Counted from the first letter of the stretch, positions 23,166 to 32,387 are shown. The stretch: 64,000 nt of DNA from Actinobacteria bacterium OV320 (GCA_001298545.1 LJCX01000029.1:620001-684000); one strand, 5' to 3'. Notes: generated by a model not told the origin, from the letters alone. Translations and numbers: made by a program.

Positions 23166-24296
23166 TCAGAGCACCTTCTTGTCGGTCGTGCTGTCGGCCG
23201 GGTCGCCGGAGGAGCTCTCGCCGCCCGGGCCGGAAACGGCATTGTCCCCCGAGTCGATGGGCCGGTTCGAGCGCGCTTCACCCTCCGGACCGGCCGCCGG
23301 AACCGAGGTCGGGGCCGAGGTCGGGGCCGAGGGCGGTTCCGCTGCCGCCGTTGGTGCCGGTGCCTGCTTCGGTGTGCCGGTCGCCGTCGTCGTTGCCGTC
23401 TTCGTCTCCCGCTCCTCCCGCTCCTCCCGCTCCTCCCGTTCCTCCCGGTCGTCAGGCCGGGCGTCGTCCGCCGTGTAGTCCGTAGCGTCTTCCGTCGGGG
23501 GCCTGCGCAGCAGGGCGATCGAGCCGGAGATCGTCGTCGCCTTCAGGCTGCCGTTGCCCGCGCCCAGGCGGCCGGTGATGCGCTTGGCGCCCCACTGGCC
23601 GCTGACCCGGAGGTCCTCGAAGGCGTTGGAGACCGAGCCGCTCGCGGTGTTCGCCTCCACCCGCGCGTCCGCCGGATGGGGCAGCCGGATGGCGATCTCG
23701 CCCGAGACGCTGGTCAGGTCGATGGTCGTGGGGCGGCTCGTCGGATCGAGGTCGACGATCATCGACCCGCTCACGGAGTCGGCCTTCACGGAGGAGCCCG
23801 CCTCCACCACCGTCAGATCGCCGGACACGGAGTTGAAGTGCAGGTCGCCGGTGAGGGCCTGGGCCTCCACGCTTCCGGAGACGGTGTCCGTGCGCACCGG
23901 GCCGGCGAGCCCCACCAGGGTCGTGTCGCCGTTGACCCCCTTCACCTCGGCGCGGCCCTCGATGCCGGAGACCACCGCGCCGGCGCTGACCACGCCCACC
24001 TCCACGCGGGTGCCGGCCGGTACGGCCAGCGAGACCACCGCGCTGCGCCGCCAGCCCTTGCGGTCGAGCCACTTGAGGAAGCCCTTCCAGGGGAGGTCCT
24101 CGTAGGCCACCGTCAGGTTCCCGTCGCGATGGCTCACCAGCAGGGGCGGTCCTTCGATCCGTGAGATCTCCAGGCGGGCGGGGCCCTCGTCGGTGCCCAC
24201 GATGTTCACGGTGCCGTCGACGATGCGCACGCGCAGTTCGCTCACGGGCTCGTCGAAAGAGAGCTTCCTCGGCTCGGCGACGGACCACTCGGACAT
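23166..24296 (-). CDS. DUF4097 beta-helix-type adhesin-like protein
   Basis: 376 residues from ATG 24296. The first 280 residues are a run of short beta strands in a repeated pattern, for example VRTDTVSGSVEAQALTGDL, FNSVSGDLTVVEAGSS and LTSVSGEIAIRLP, the DUF4097/adhesin solenoid. No signal peptide is visible, so it is cytosolic as far as can be seen. A charged linker made of REE triplets (DDREEREEREEREERE) leads to a Pro/Ala/Thr-rich tail. The pairing with a PadR regulator is very common. The function is unknown. Confidence 0.85.
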   Translation of the reverse strand: MSEWSVAEPRKLSFDEPVSELRVRIVDGTVNIVGTDEGPARLEISRIEGPPLLVSHRDGNLTVAYEDLPWKGFLKWLDRKGWRRSAVVSLAVPAGTRVEVGVVSAGAVVSGIEGRAEVKGVNGDTTLVGLAGPVRTDTVSGSVEAQALTGDLHFNSVSGDLTVVEAGSSVKADSVSGSMIVDLDPTSRPTTIDLTSVSGEIAIRLPHPADARVEANTASGSVSNAFEDLRVSGQWGAKRITGRLGAGNGSLKATTISGSIALLRRPPTEDATDYTADDARPDDREEREEREEREERETKTATTTATGTPKQAPAPTAAAEPPSAPTSAPTSVPAAGPEGEARSNRPIDSGDNAVSGPGGESSSGDPADSTTDKKVL

Positions 24297-24333
24297 GGTG
24301 CGGACCTCCTCCACGACAGCGACACGACACGCC

Positions 24334-24367
24334 ATATCGCGTCTCACGTAAAACACGATATATCGCG
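24334..24367. promoter_or_regulatory. Candidate PadR operator, repeated ATATCGCG
   Basis: ATATCGCG occurs at 24334-24341 and 24360-24367. The second lies in the 10-base palindrome CGATATATCG at 24356-24365. This is an AT-rich island in very GC-rich DNA, 40-70 bases upstream of the DUF4097-padR start. PadR-type regulators commonly bind ATAT-centred palindromes, so autoregulation is likely. Confidence 0.55.
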
Positions 24368-24413
24368 GTGGGGGAAAGTCAAGACACTCGTTCCGGTGGT
24401 CACTTCCGCCCAC

Positions 24414-24440
24414 GCAAAAGGGGCGCCCCAGGGCGCCCCT
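24414..24440 (-). terminator. Rho-independent terminator of the DUF6104 gene
   Basis: On the minus strand AGGGGCGCC pairs with GGCGCCCCT around a 4-base loop, followed by TTTTG. It lies 36 bases after the stop of the small minus-strand gene. Confidence 0.75.
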
Positions 24441-24475
24441 CCACGTGAACCGCCGCCGGCCGGCCGCCCAACGGA

Positions 24476-24655
24476 CTACTCGTCGTCCTCGTCGTCCAGC
24501 CGTGCCAGCCAGGTCGCCAGCCGCTCCACCGGCACCTCGAAGTCCGGATTCAGGTCGACGAACGTCCGCAGCTGCTCGGCGAGCCACTCGAAGGTGACTT
24601 CCTCCTCGCCGCGCCGCTTCTCGAGTTCCTCGATTCCGCGATCGGTGAAGTACAT
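24476..24655 (-). CDS. DUF6104-type small acidic protein
   Basis: 59 residues from ATG 24655: MYFTDRGIEELEKRRGEEEV, then a helical acidic stretch and the tail ARLDDEDDE. It is a short cytosolic protein conserved throughout Streptomyces with almost no variation, as I remember the family. The motif FEWLAEQLRTFVDLNPDFEVPVE is its core. No function is assigned. A hairpin terminator follows. Upstream, 235 bases separate it from the divergent Trypco-type gene. Confidence 0.88.
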   Translation of the reverse strand: MYFTDRGIEELEKRRGEEEVTFEWLAEQLRTFVDLNPDFEVPVERLATWLARLDDEDDE

Positions 24656-24890
24656 GGATCGTGCTCCGTGGGTCGGTCGCAGGGATAGGGATCCCCCCTC
24701 GGGGGAAGGACCCTTGTTCCTGCGAGGGGAGGAAGAGATCCGCTCTCCGATGGGGAGGGGACAGGAAAAGGATAGGCGCAGGGGGACGGCGTCCCGCGGG
24801 CCGCCGGGGCCCTCGCGCGGTCGGCACCCCGTGGCGGGCCCGCGCACCGACGGGCGCGGCCGGGGGGACTGGGGACAGCGGGGGAGTGTC

Positions 24891-25397
24891 ATGAGTGGTG
24901 AGGACGTGACGCGGGTGGCGCGCATCGCGCTGCCGGACGGGACGCCCGTCTGGGCCCGGATCTCGGGGGCGGGGGAGCTGTCGGCGCCGTCCGGGCGGCT
25001 GTCGTACAGCGACACCGGCTTCGCCGAGCGGGTGGAGGCGAGCGTGGAGAGCCTGCACGCGCTCGTCACCGGGGTCGCGCGGTCGCTGGCGGAACCGCTG
25101 CGCGCGGTGCGGCCGGACGAGGTCAGCGTCGAGTTCGGCATCGAGCTGACCGCCAAGGCCGGGAAGGTCGTGGGTCTGCTCGCCGACGGGGAGGCCAAGG
25201 CCGGCATCACGGTCACCCTCACCTGGAACAGCGGGCCACCGGACCTCGACGCACCACCTCCCGAACGCTCCGGCGCGCGCGCCCGCGCGCGGGACGGCTC
25301 GCCGTCCGACGAGGACGGGGTCCGGCACGCGGGCGCGTCTCCCGGCGCGCCGATGCACGGGGGCGCCGACGGCAGTGCGGGCGGGGGCGCGGAATGA
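24891..25397 (+). CDS. Trypsin-co-occurring (CU044_2847/Trypco-like) domain protein
   Basis: 168 residues from ATG 24891. The N-terminal 110 residues form a small alpha/beta domain (VARIALPDGTPVWARISG ... VSVEFGIELTAKAGKVVGLLADGEAKAGITVTLTW) matching the family that accompanies trypsin-like proteases in conflict systems. The rest is a Pro/Arg/Ala-rich disordered tail. Its stop overlaps the protease start by ATGA, so the two are made together. I expect it to bind or restrain the protease. It is the first gene of the eight-gene + strand run. Confidence 0.8.
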   Translation: MSGEDVTRVARIALPDGTPVWARISGAGELSAPSGRLSYSDTGFAERVEASVESLHALVTGVARSLAEPLRAVRPDEVSVEFGIELTAKAGKVVGLLADGEAKAGITVTLTWNSGPPDLDAPPPERSGARARARDGSPSDEDGVRHAGASPGAPMHGGADGSAGGGAE

Positions 25398-27709
25398 CGG
25401 GCGGGCACGCCCCGGGCGCATCGAACGCGTTCGATGCGGCCCGTCGTGCACTGCGTGGACTCGTCGTGGCGGCGACCGTGCGCATTCATCGCCCGGTCGT
25501 CGGGTATGCCCTGGAGGAGCCCGGCACGTTCCTCGGGAGCGGCTTCTTCGTCGCCCCGAACTGGGTTCTGACCTGCGCACATGTGGCTTGCGGCGGGGGG
25601 GGGGGGGGGGGCGCGGGGGTGTACGAGACGGCGCCGGGGCGGGGTACCTCCGCCGCCCCCGGCCGCGTGGTGGCGACCCTTCCCGACCGGGCCGACGGTG
25701 CCGGGCGGTCCCTGCCCGCGGGCAACTGGCCCGCCCCGGACCTCGCCCTGGTCCAGCTGACCGAGCCCGTCGACGACCACGAGTGCGTGTACGTCTCCGA
25801 GCGTCCGGCGGCCTATTACGGCGAGGGCCGGGTGCTGTACGCCGGCTGGACCGAGAACGAGGGCCGCTTGCAGGTCCTGGACGGCACGCTCACCGTGCAG
25901 GGCACCATCGGTGGCTGGTCCTCGGACGTGCAGATGCGGCTGGGCGACAACGACCTGCCGTACGGCGTCTCGGGCGGCCCGGTGATCGACCCCGAGCGCG
26001 GCGAGGTGATCGGCGTGCTGAAAGCGCGCTCGGACCACCGGCCCGGCGGCACGTCCACGGGGATCGAGCAGTTGCGCACCCTGCGGGTCCCCGCGGAGGC
26101 GGTGGCCGAGCACAGCGACCTCTACCAGGCGGTCTTCCACGCCCACGACCGCTACCACCGCGACCGCCAGCGCCACCCGGCCTCCCGGCGGCAGACCTGG
26201 ACCGACGTCCAGGGCAGGCTCGGCGCGCGGCCGGGCCGCACCCTCAGCCCGGACGAGCGGATCCAACTGCTGGGCCGGCTCGCCGAACTCCCGCCGCCCG
26301 AGAGCACCCGCGGCCTGCTGGACATCCTCGACTCCCTCCCCGACTTCCAGGCCCTCACCCCGCTGCCCGCGCCGCGCGGCTGGCGCGACGGCCTCGGAGC
26401 GCTGTACGAGAGCGCGAGCGACGACGGGGCACTGGAACTCGTCCTCGACTACGCGATGCGCGCGATGTCCGCTCCGCGCCCGTTCGTCGTGCCCAGCACG
26501 CCGGACGCCGAGAAGGCCCTGTGGGTCTGGGTGTGGCAGGCCGCGCAACGGCTCGGCGCCCGCTACCGGTCCGGTCTCGCCGAGCAGCGCATCGAGCGGC
26601 TGCGCCGACGGGACGAGGCGGAGCGCGACGCCCCCGACACGGTCCCCGGCGGCATCCGCCCGACGGACGGGCCCGGCGGGCGCAGGGGGCACCGGCGTGG
26701 TGCGCCCGACGCACGCGCGCGTGCCCGTTCCGCCGGCAGTGTGGCCCGGCCCTCCGCCCTGCTGGAACTGGTGCCACGGGGCTGGGAGCCGGACCGCTGC
26801 GACTGGTCGGTCTCCGTGGCCGCGCCCGGCGGTGAGGTGGTCCGGCTGCACGAGGCCGAGCGCACTTTGCTGACCGACCTGCCCACGCACCTCGCCGGCC
26901 CGCTGGGGGAGGCCTTCCGGCACTGCGACGAGCCCGGCAGGCCGGCGCTCCTTCAGGTTGCGCTGCCGCAAGCGCTGCTCGGCCTGGACGTCGACAACTG
27001 GCAACTCGCTTCTGGAGAAGCGCCGTTGGGGGTGCTGCGGCCGGTCGTCGTGCGCTGCTCCGACCGCGACCGGCTGCCCGACGAGGCGTTCGGCGCGTAC
27101 GGCGGCGGAGTACCGGACGGCAGGGGCGAAGCCGCCGGTGCCGGCGGTGGTGACGGTGCCGGCGGTGGTGACGGTGCCGGCGGCGTCGAAGGGGTCGACG
27201 ACCCGGACCGCCTCGACGACCTCGACGACCTGGACGACCTGGACGACCTGGACGTGGAGCGACGGGCCCGCTGGCGCTGGCTGCACGCGCATCGCGCCAG
27301 GGCCGAAGTCCTGGACTGCGACGAGGGGTTGCGCAAACCCGTACCGACCGTGGAGCAGTTGCGCGCCCTGGCGCACGGCACCGTCCCGGTGCTCTGCCGC
27401 TACGGCGACCTCCGTTACGAGGACGACGCGGAGGCGCTCGCCCGGATCGTGCTCGGCGGCTACGGCGTGGCCCTGTGGCGCCGGCGGCGCGGCCGGGCCG
27501 ATGCCGTCTGCGGGGAGTTCCACCGCGGCACGATCGACGGCATCGCCGAACCGCCCACCGCGCAGCACCTGCCCGAGGCCGTGCACGAGCTCCGGATGCG
27601 ACTGCGCGCGGGCCGCACGGAGTCGTTCTGGGCCGACGGGGTCGCCCTGCTGTACGACGATCCCCACCAGCCGCTGCCCGGCACTGGAGACCTGCTGGAG
27701 GCCCCTTGA
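25394..27709 (+). CDS. Trypsin-like serine protease with VMAP-type C-terminal region
   Basis: 771 residues from ATG 25394. The protease domain (about 1-230) has its catalytic triad: His63 in LTCAHV, Asp116 in APDLALV, and Ser183 in GVSGGPVI. No signal peptide precedes it, so it acts inside the cell. A helical middle (about 250-350, LSPDERIQLLGRLAELPPPESTRGLLDILDSLPDF) resembles effector-associated adaptor domains. The C-terminal half (about 440-771) is the VMAP-C-like module of vWA-MoxR-associated proteins. A run of seven glycines after His63 is coded by 17 consecutive G bases. Two other repeats, GDGAGGG and DDLDDLDDL, lie near residues 578-615. Confidence 0.87.
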   Translation: MTGGHAPGASNAFDAARRALRGLVVAATVRIHRPVVGYALEEPGTFLGSGFFVAPNWVLTCAHVACGGGGGGGAGVYETAPGRGTSAAPGRVVATLPDRADGAGRSLPAGNWPAPDLALVQLTEPVDDHECVYVSERPAAYYGEGRVLYAGWTENEGRLQVLDGTLTVQGTIGGWSSDVQMRLGDNDLPYGVSGGPVIDPERGEVIGVLKARSDHRPGGTSTGIEQLRTLRVPAEAVAEHSDLYQAVFHAHDRYHRDRQRHPASRRQTWTDVQGRLGARPGRTLSPDERIQLLGRLAELPPPESTRGLLDILDSLPDFQALTPLPAPRGWRDGLGALYESASDDGALELVLDYAMRAMSAPRPFVVPSTPDAEKALWVWVWQAAQRLGARYRSGLAEQRIERLRRRDEAERDAPDTVPGGIRPTDGPGGRRGHRRGAPDARARARSAGSVARPSALLELVPRGWEPDRCDWSVSVAAPGGEVVRLHEAERTLLTDLPTHLAGPLGEAFRHCDEPGRPALLQVALPQALLGLDVDNWQLASGEAPLGVLRPVVVRCSDRDRLPDEAFGAYGGGVPDGRGEAAGAGGGDGAGGGDGAGGVEGVDDPDRLDDLDDLDDLDDLDVERRARWRWLHAHRARAEVLDCDEGLRKPVPTVEQLRALAHGTVPVLCRYGDLRYEDDAEALARIVLGGYGVALWRRRRGRADAVCGEFHRGTIDGIAEPPTAQHLPEAVHELRMRLRAGRTESFWADGVALLYDDPHQPLPGTGDLLEAP
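25595..25611 (+). repeat. 17-base G homopolymer inside the protease gene
   Basis: Seventeen consecutive G residues run from 25595 to 25611 and code for most of a seven-glycine loop between the catalytic His and Asp. A one-base change in length would shift the frame and remove the rest of the protein. Such tracts are prone to slippage during replication and also to sequencing error. Confidence 0.9.
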
Positions 27710-27818
27710 AGCCACCCGCCCGCGGGGCCGGCCGGCCCCTTACCAGGCACCTCCAGGATGGATAACGTGATGCACGTTCGGACGGCCGCGGCGGTGGACG
27801 AGTGACGAGGACCGGATC

Positions 27819-28841
27819 ATGACCGAATCCAGTGAGTGGCTCATCTACCGAGGCGCCGGCGAACCGCACGACGGCATCGAGCGGCTGCCCGACCCGCCCC
27901 CCTGGCGGGACTTCACCAGCCGGGACGCGGCCGGCTCCGGCGACGGGTCGCAGGACCGCAGGCTCGGCGCCCACCGGCACCTGGCGGAACTGCACCGGCC
28001 GGGCGCCGAGGAGCTGGAGATGATCAACGCGGCGCTCTATCTGCGCCGCCCCCTGCTCGTCACGGGCAGTCCCGGCGCGGGCAAGAGCACGCTGGCCCAC
28101 TCGGTGGCGTACGAACTCGGCCTCGGCAACGTGCTGCGCTGGTCGATCGTCAGCCGTTCCGCGCTCCAGGACGGGCTGTACCACTACGACGCGATCGCCC
28201 GGCTCCAGGACGTGCAGATCGCCGCACAGGGCGGGTTCGGGTCGGCGGCGGGCTCGCCGGGCGCGGTCGAGGGCATCGGCAGCTACATCCGGCTGGGACC
28301 GCTCGGCACCGCGCTGCTGCCCTCCGACACCCCGCGCGTGCTGCTCATCGACGAGCTGGACAAGAGCGACATCGACCTGCCGAACGATCTGCTGAACGTG
28401 CTGGAGGAGGGCGAGTTCGCCATTCCCGAGCTGGAGCGCATCGCCGACCGGCTACCGGACGGCGAGGCGGAGGTGCTGACCGCCGACGGGGTGAAGGTCC
28501 GGGTGCGGGACGGGCGCGTACGCTGCCGCGCCTTCCCGTTCGTCGTGCTCACCAGCAACGGGGAGCGCGACTTCCCGGCCCCGCTGATGCGCCGGTGCAT
28601 CCACCTGGAGCTGGGGCGCCCCGACCACAACCGGCTCGCCACCTTCGTCCGCGCCCATCTCGGCGACGAGGCGGCGCGCGCCGGGGACGACCTGATCACG
28701 CGGTTCCTGGAGCGGTCGCGCAGTGAACTCCTCGCGGCGGACCAGTTGCTGAACGCGATCTACCTCACCGACGCGGCCGCGCCGCCCAGTCGGGACCGTC
28801 TGGCCGACCTGCTCATCCAGCGACTCGACCGTCCGAGGTGA
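27819..28841 (+). CDS. MoxR family AAA+ ATPase
   Basis: 340 residues from ATG 27819. Walker A is GSPGAGKS (83-90), Walker B LLIDELDK (about 175-182), sensor 1 VVLTSNGERDF, and the Arg finger lies in LMRRCIHLELG. The N-terminal 60 residues (WLIYRGAGEPHDGIERLPDPPPWRDF) are particular to the group that travels with SAV_2336-type proteins. MoxR ATPases remodel or activate partner proteins, usually with a vWA-domain protein, and the next gene (7 bases on) encodes one. It is probably the motor of the ternary protease-MoxR-vWA system. Confidence 0.93.
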   Translation: MTESSEWLIYRGAGEPHDGIERLPDPPPWRDFTSRDAAGSGDGSQDRRLGAHRHLAELHRPGAEELEMINAALYLRRPLLVTGSPGAGKSTLAHSVAYELGLGNVLRWSIVSRSALQDGLYHYDAIARLQDVQIAAQGGFGSAAGSPGAVEGIGSYIRLGPLGTALLPSDTPRVLLIDELDKSDIDLPNDLLNVLEEGEFAIPELERIADRLPDGEAEVLTADGVKVRVRDGRVRCRAFPFVVLTSNGERDFPAPLMRRCIHLELGRPDHNRLATFVRAHLGDEAARAGDDLITRFLERSRSELLAADQLLNAIYLTDAAAPPSRDRLADLLIQRLDRPR

Positions 28842-28848
28842 GGGCCTG

Positions 28849-31800
28849 ATGCCCGACGCAGCGGCCCGCCACGGCCCAGTCCCGCCCGACGGCCGCCGTC
28901 CCGGCCCCCCGGGCGCCGTCCCGGCCGCAGGCGGCTCCGTCGAGCCCGGTGGTGCCCCGCCTCCCGTGGCGCGCGGCGGTGATCCGCTCGCCGAACTCGT
29001 CGCGCGGTTGCGTGACGTCGGACTCGACCCCGATGTGCCGCAGTTGTGCGACGCGCTCTGGCTGGCGCGCTGGACCCGGCCGGTCGAGGCCGCCGACCAG
29101 GAGGACCCGCCCGCCGGAACGGGTGGCCGGCCCACGCCCCGGCCCGACGGCGCACGTGGCCCGGACGGGGACGGGCGGCCGCGCGGGGACCGCCCCGAAC
29201 GACCGGAGCCGCCGCCCCAGGACGTGGGGGCCGACGGGCGGGTGAGCCTGTACCCGGTCCCGCAGGACGGGGTGGAGCGGACCCGTGGCGCGGGACGGGC
29301 CGCCGCGCTCCCGGTGGGTGTACCCGCCGCCCCCGTGCTGCCCGCCCCACTCGAACTCCAGCGCGCATTACGCCGGTTGCAGCGCTACCGCAGCCCCGCG
29401 CCGCCGCTGCGCATGCGGCTCGACGAGACGGCGACGGCGGAGCGCAGCGCGCAGGCGGGCGGCCTGATCCTGCCCGTCTACCGGGCCGTCACCCGGGGCG
29501 ACGCCCGGCTCCAACTGGTCCTGGACGCCTCGTCCTCGATGCGCGTGTGGGACAGGCTGTTCATCGAACTTCAGCAGGTTTTCGGCCAGTTGGGCGCCTT
29601 CTCCGACATCCAGGTCAGTCATCTGCACCAGGGGCCGGACGGTGAGCCGGCCGTCAGCCGCAGCCCCGACGCCTACGCGGCGCCGCTGCACTCCGCGGAC
29701 CGGCTCAGCGATCCCACCGGCCGCCGGATCGTCCTGCTGGTCAGCGACTGCGCGGGTCCCCTGTGGCACAGCGGCCACGCGCACCGGCTGCTGCACCACC
29801 TCTCCCGGCAGGGCCCGGTCGCCGTGCTCCAGCCGCTGCCGCAGCGCCTGTGGAACCGCACGCGACTGCCGGTGCTGTTCTGCGAGTTGAGCCGCGGCGA
29901 GACGCTGGGCGGAGCGGCCGCACTGCGCGTACGGACCCCCGCGGGGATCCCGGCGGAGGCGCGTCGGGGAGCGCTGCCGGTGCCGGTGCTGCCGCCCGAG
30001 CCGGTGGCCCTGGGCGCCTGGGCCAGGCTGCTGTCCGGGGCCGGCGCCGGGCCCGTCCCGGGGGCCGTGGGGTGGGTGCGCGCGGACCAGCCGGCCGCCC
30101 CGGCGGCCCGTTCCGACCGTCGGCGCACGCCCTTCGAACGGGTCAGCAGGTTCAGCTCCAGCGCCTCCCCGGCCGCCGGCCGGCTCGCCGTGTACCTGGC
30201 CGCCGCACCCCTGTGCCTGCCCGTGATGCAGCTCGTCCAGCGCACGATGCTGCCCGACTCAGGACCGGCCGAGCTCGCCGAGGTGCTGGTCGGCGGCCTG
30301 GTCACGCGCGCGTCGGAGGAGTACGCCGACGGCGGCGCCCAGTGGTACCGCATCGAGCCCGACGTGCGTGACGCTCTGCTGTCCCGGCTGGGCCGCGACG
30401 AGGCCATGCTGGTGCTCAAGCACTGCTCGGAGTACATCGAGCAGCGCTTCGGCAAGGGCGGCCCCAACTTCCCCGCCCTCGCCCTGGCCCAGCTCGGCGA
30501 CGGCGGCGCGGGCCGCCCGTACACACCCAGCACCCAGCGCACGGACAACGGCGACAACGGCGACAACGGCGACCACCGGGACAACACCGACCGCGCTGAC
30601 CGCGCCGACCACGGGGACCACGGGGACCACGGTGGCAACGGCGAGGAGGCCTCCGTGCCCCAGCCCTTCGCGGAGGTCGCCGCCCGCGTGCTGCGGCGGT
30701 TCATGCCGCTGCCCGAGCAGTTCGAGAGCCCCGCAAGCCGGACCGGACCGGGCCAGCCGGTGGAACGGCCGACGCACCAGGCGGTCCGCAGGGCCCGAGC
30801 GCTGATCGAGCGCTTCGACAGCGAGGGCATGATCCAGGACGTCATCGACGCGGTGCAGCTGCTGCGCGGCGCCACCGCACGCGAGCGGACGGGCGCGGAC
30901 CCCGAACTGTGGGCCGAGTACGCGCACTGCACCCTGCGGCTGTGGGAGGTACAGGGCGGCGACGACCTCCTCCAGGAGGCCGAGGCGGCCGCGGAACGGG
31001 CGACCGCACACCCGCGCCGGTTGCACGAACGGGCCGTGCTGGCCCGGGTGTTGCACGCGGCCGCGACCGACCGCAGGCGGCGCGGCGACCGCACCGGCGC
31101 CCTGGACCTGCTGCGCCGCGCCGACCGCGAGTACGCCGTCGCCTGCGCCGCGCCCGGGCTCGACGAGAACCAGGCGCTGAAACTCACCCTGGAACGGGTC
31201 CGCGCCCTGGAGGCACAGTGGCGGCTCGGCGGGGACAGCGCGCTGCTCCAAGGCGCCGTCGGCATGCTGGAGGCCTTCGCCGACGTCTGGCCCGACCGGC
31301 GCCGGCGCCCGCCCGAACTCCCCCTGGAGCACGGCAGGATCCTGCTGCGTCTGTCCGGCGCCACCGCCGATCCCGTCCAGGCCCGCCTCTACGCCGAACA
31401 GGGCGCTCAGTCGCTGCGCAACGCCCTGGACAACGGCACGGAGCCGTACACCGCCGAGTCGGCACGCGCGCGTGTGCGCATCCTGCTCGACCTGGTCGAC
31501 GCGCTGCTCCAGGCGGGCGGCCCGCTGGACGACGCCCAGGCCCGGGTCGACGAGGCCCTCGCCCTGGTGCGCGAACAGGGACGGCGCGCGTCCTTGCTGG
31601 CGCGGGCCGGCCGGATCGCCGTGGCCCGCTACGCCGAGTCGGGCGAACCGGCGGAGCTGGAGGTGGCGGCGGACCACTTCGCGCAGGCCGCCCAGCGGAT
31701 GTCCCGCGACGCGCCCGCGCACGCCGACGTCCTCGCCGAGTGGGGCGAGGCGCTGCTGCGGCTGGCCGGACTCCAGTCCGGGGTACGGGCGCAGGACGTG

Positions 31801-32346
31801 CTGTCCCGGGCGATCCGCGTGCTGCGGGACTGCCGGATGGAGACCGCGGCGGGCAGCCGCCAGGTCGCCCACCGGCTGCTGCTGCTCGGCCGCGCGCTGA
31901 TGCTGCGCTACCGGGCCCGCGGGGACCGGGTCGACCTGCGCGAGGCCGAGCACCTTTTCGGCCTCGCGGCGGCGGAGGCGGGCGATCCGCTGCTGGCCGC
32001 CCGCTGCCGACTGGACCTCGGCCAGGTCCAGTTCGAGGCCTACCGCAGCCTGCGCCGCCCCGCCCGGCTCGACCTCGCGGTCGACGCCTTCCGCGACGCG
32101 GCGGAGGCGGCCCGGGAGGCGGAGGGGGTGGCCGAAACCGGTCGTCGGCGCCATGAGGCCGTCGAGTTGTGTGCGCAGGCGCATCACTGGCGGGGTATGT
32201 CCTACGAGGCGGCCGCCCGGCCGCGTGCCGCCCGCGAGGCCTACCGACTGGCCCGCGCGGAGTGGTCGAGACTGCCGGACGACTACCTGGGCACGGGCGA
32301 GCCGACGGCGGAGCAGACGGCGCGGCGGCTGGCCGAGCTGGGCTGA
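28849..32346 (+). CDS. SAV_2336-type protein: vWA-like domain plus helical repeats
   Basis: 1165 residues from ATG 28849. After a disordered N terminus, residues about 165-400 are a vWA-like fold with a MIDAS-type motif D226-x-S228-x-S230 in LVLDASSSMRVWD and an Asp-containing strand RRIVLLVSDCAGPLWHSGHAH. A middle alpha domain (about 440-545) follows. A linker made of DNGDNGDN/DHGDHGDHG repeats (about 565-600) comes next. The last 550 residues are TPR-like helical repeats (for example RARVRILLDLVDALLQAGGPLDDAQARVDEALALV). In this role it would couple the MoxR ATPase to the protease and act as receptor or scaffold. It has no membrane segment. Confidence 0.85.
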   Translation: MPDAAARHGPVPPDGRRPGPPGAVPAAGGSVEPGGAPPPVARGGDPLAELVARLRDVGLDPDVPQLCDALWLARWTRPVEAADQEDPPAGTGGRPTPRPDGARGPDGDGRPRGDRPERPEPPPQDVGADGRVSLYPVPQDGVERTRGAGRAAALPVGVPAAPVLPAPLELQRALRRLQRYRSPAPPLRMRLDETATAERSAQAGGLILPVYRAVTRGDARLQLVLDASSSMRVWDRLFIELQQVFGQLGAFSDIQVSHLHQGPDGEPAVSRSPDAYAAPLHSADRLSDPTGRRIVLLVSDCAGPLWHSGHAHRLLHHLSRQGPVAVLQPLPQRLWNRTRLPVLFCELSRGETLGGAAALRVRTPAGIPAEARRGALPVPVLPPEPVALGAWARLLSGAGAGPVPGAVGWVRADQPAAPAARSDRRRTPFERVSRFSSSASPAAGRLAVYLAAAPLCLPVMQLVQRTMLPDSGPAELAEVLVGGLVTRASEEYADGGAQWYRIEPDVRDALLSRLGRDEAMLVLKHCSEYIEQRFGKGGPNFPALALAQLGDGGAGRPYTPSTQRTDNGDNGDNGDHRDNTDRADRADHGDHGDHGGNGEEASVPQPFAEVAARVLRRFMPLPEQFESPASRTGPGQPVERPTHQAVRRARALIERFDSEGMIQDVIDAVQLLRGATARERTGADPELWAEYAHCTLRLWEVQGGDDLLQEAEAAAERATAHPRRLHERAVLARVLHAAATDRRRRGDRTGALDLLRRADREYAVACAAPGLDENQALKLTLERVRALEAQWRLGGDSALLQGAVGMLEAFADVWPDRRRRPPELPLEHGRILLRLSGATADPVQARLYAEQGAQSLRNALDNGTEPYTAESARARVRILLDLVDALLQAGGPLDDAQARVDEALALVREQGRRASLLARAGRIAVARYAESGEPAELEVAADHFAQAAQRMSRDAPAHADVLAEWGEALLRLAGLQSGVRAQDVLSRAIRVLRDCRMETAAGSRQVAHRLLLLGRALMLRYRARGDRVDLREAEHLFGLAAAEAGDPLLAARCRLDLGQVQFEAYRSLRRPARLDLAVDAFRDAAEAAREAEGVAETGRRRHEAVELCAQAHHWRGMSYEAAARPRAAREAYRLARAEWSRLPDDYLGTGEPTAEQTARRLAELG

Positions 32347-32387
32347 ACGCGGCGGTACGGGTCACGTCGGCACGAGAGGGGAACGAG

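Noticed and set aside
24476..27715. A minus-strand open frame of over 1000 codons opposite the protease gene
   Set aside because: Only its last 59 codons look like a real protein (the DUF6104-type gene). The rest is antisense to a well-supported protease gene with a clear triad and is open because of the GC content.
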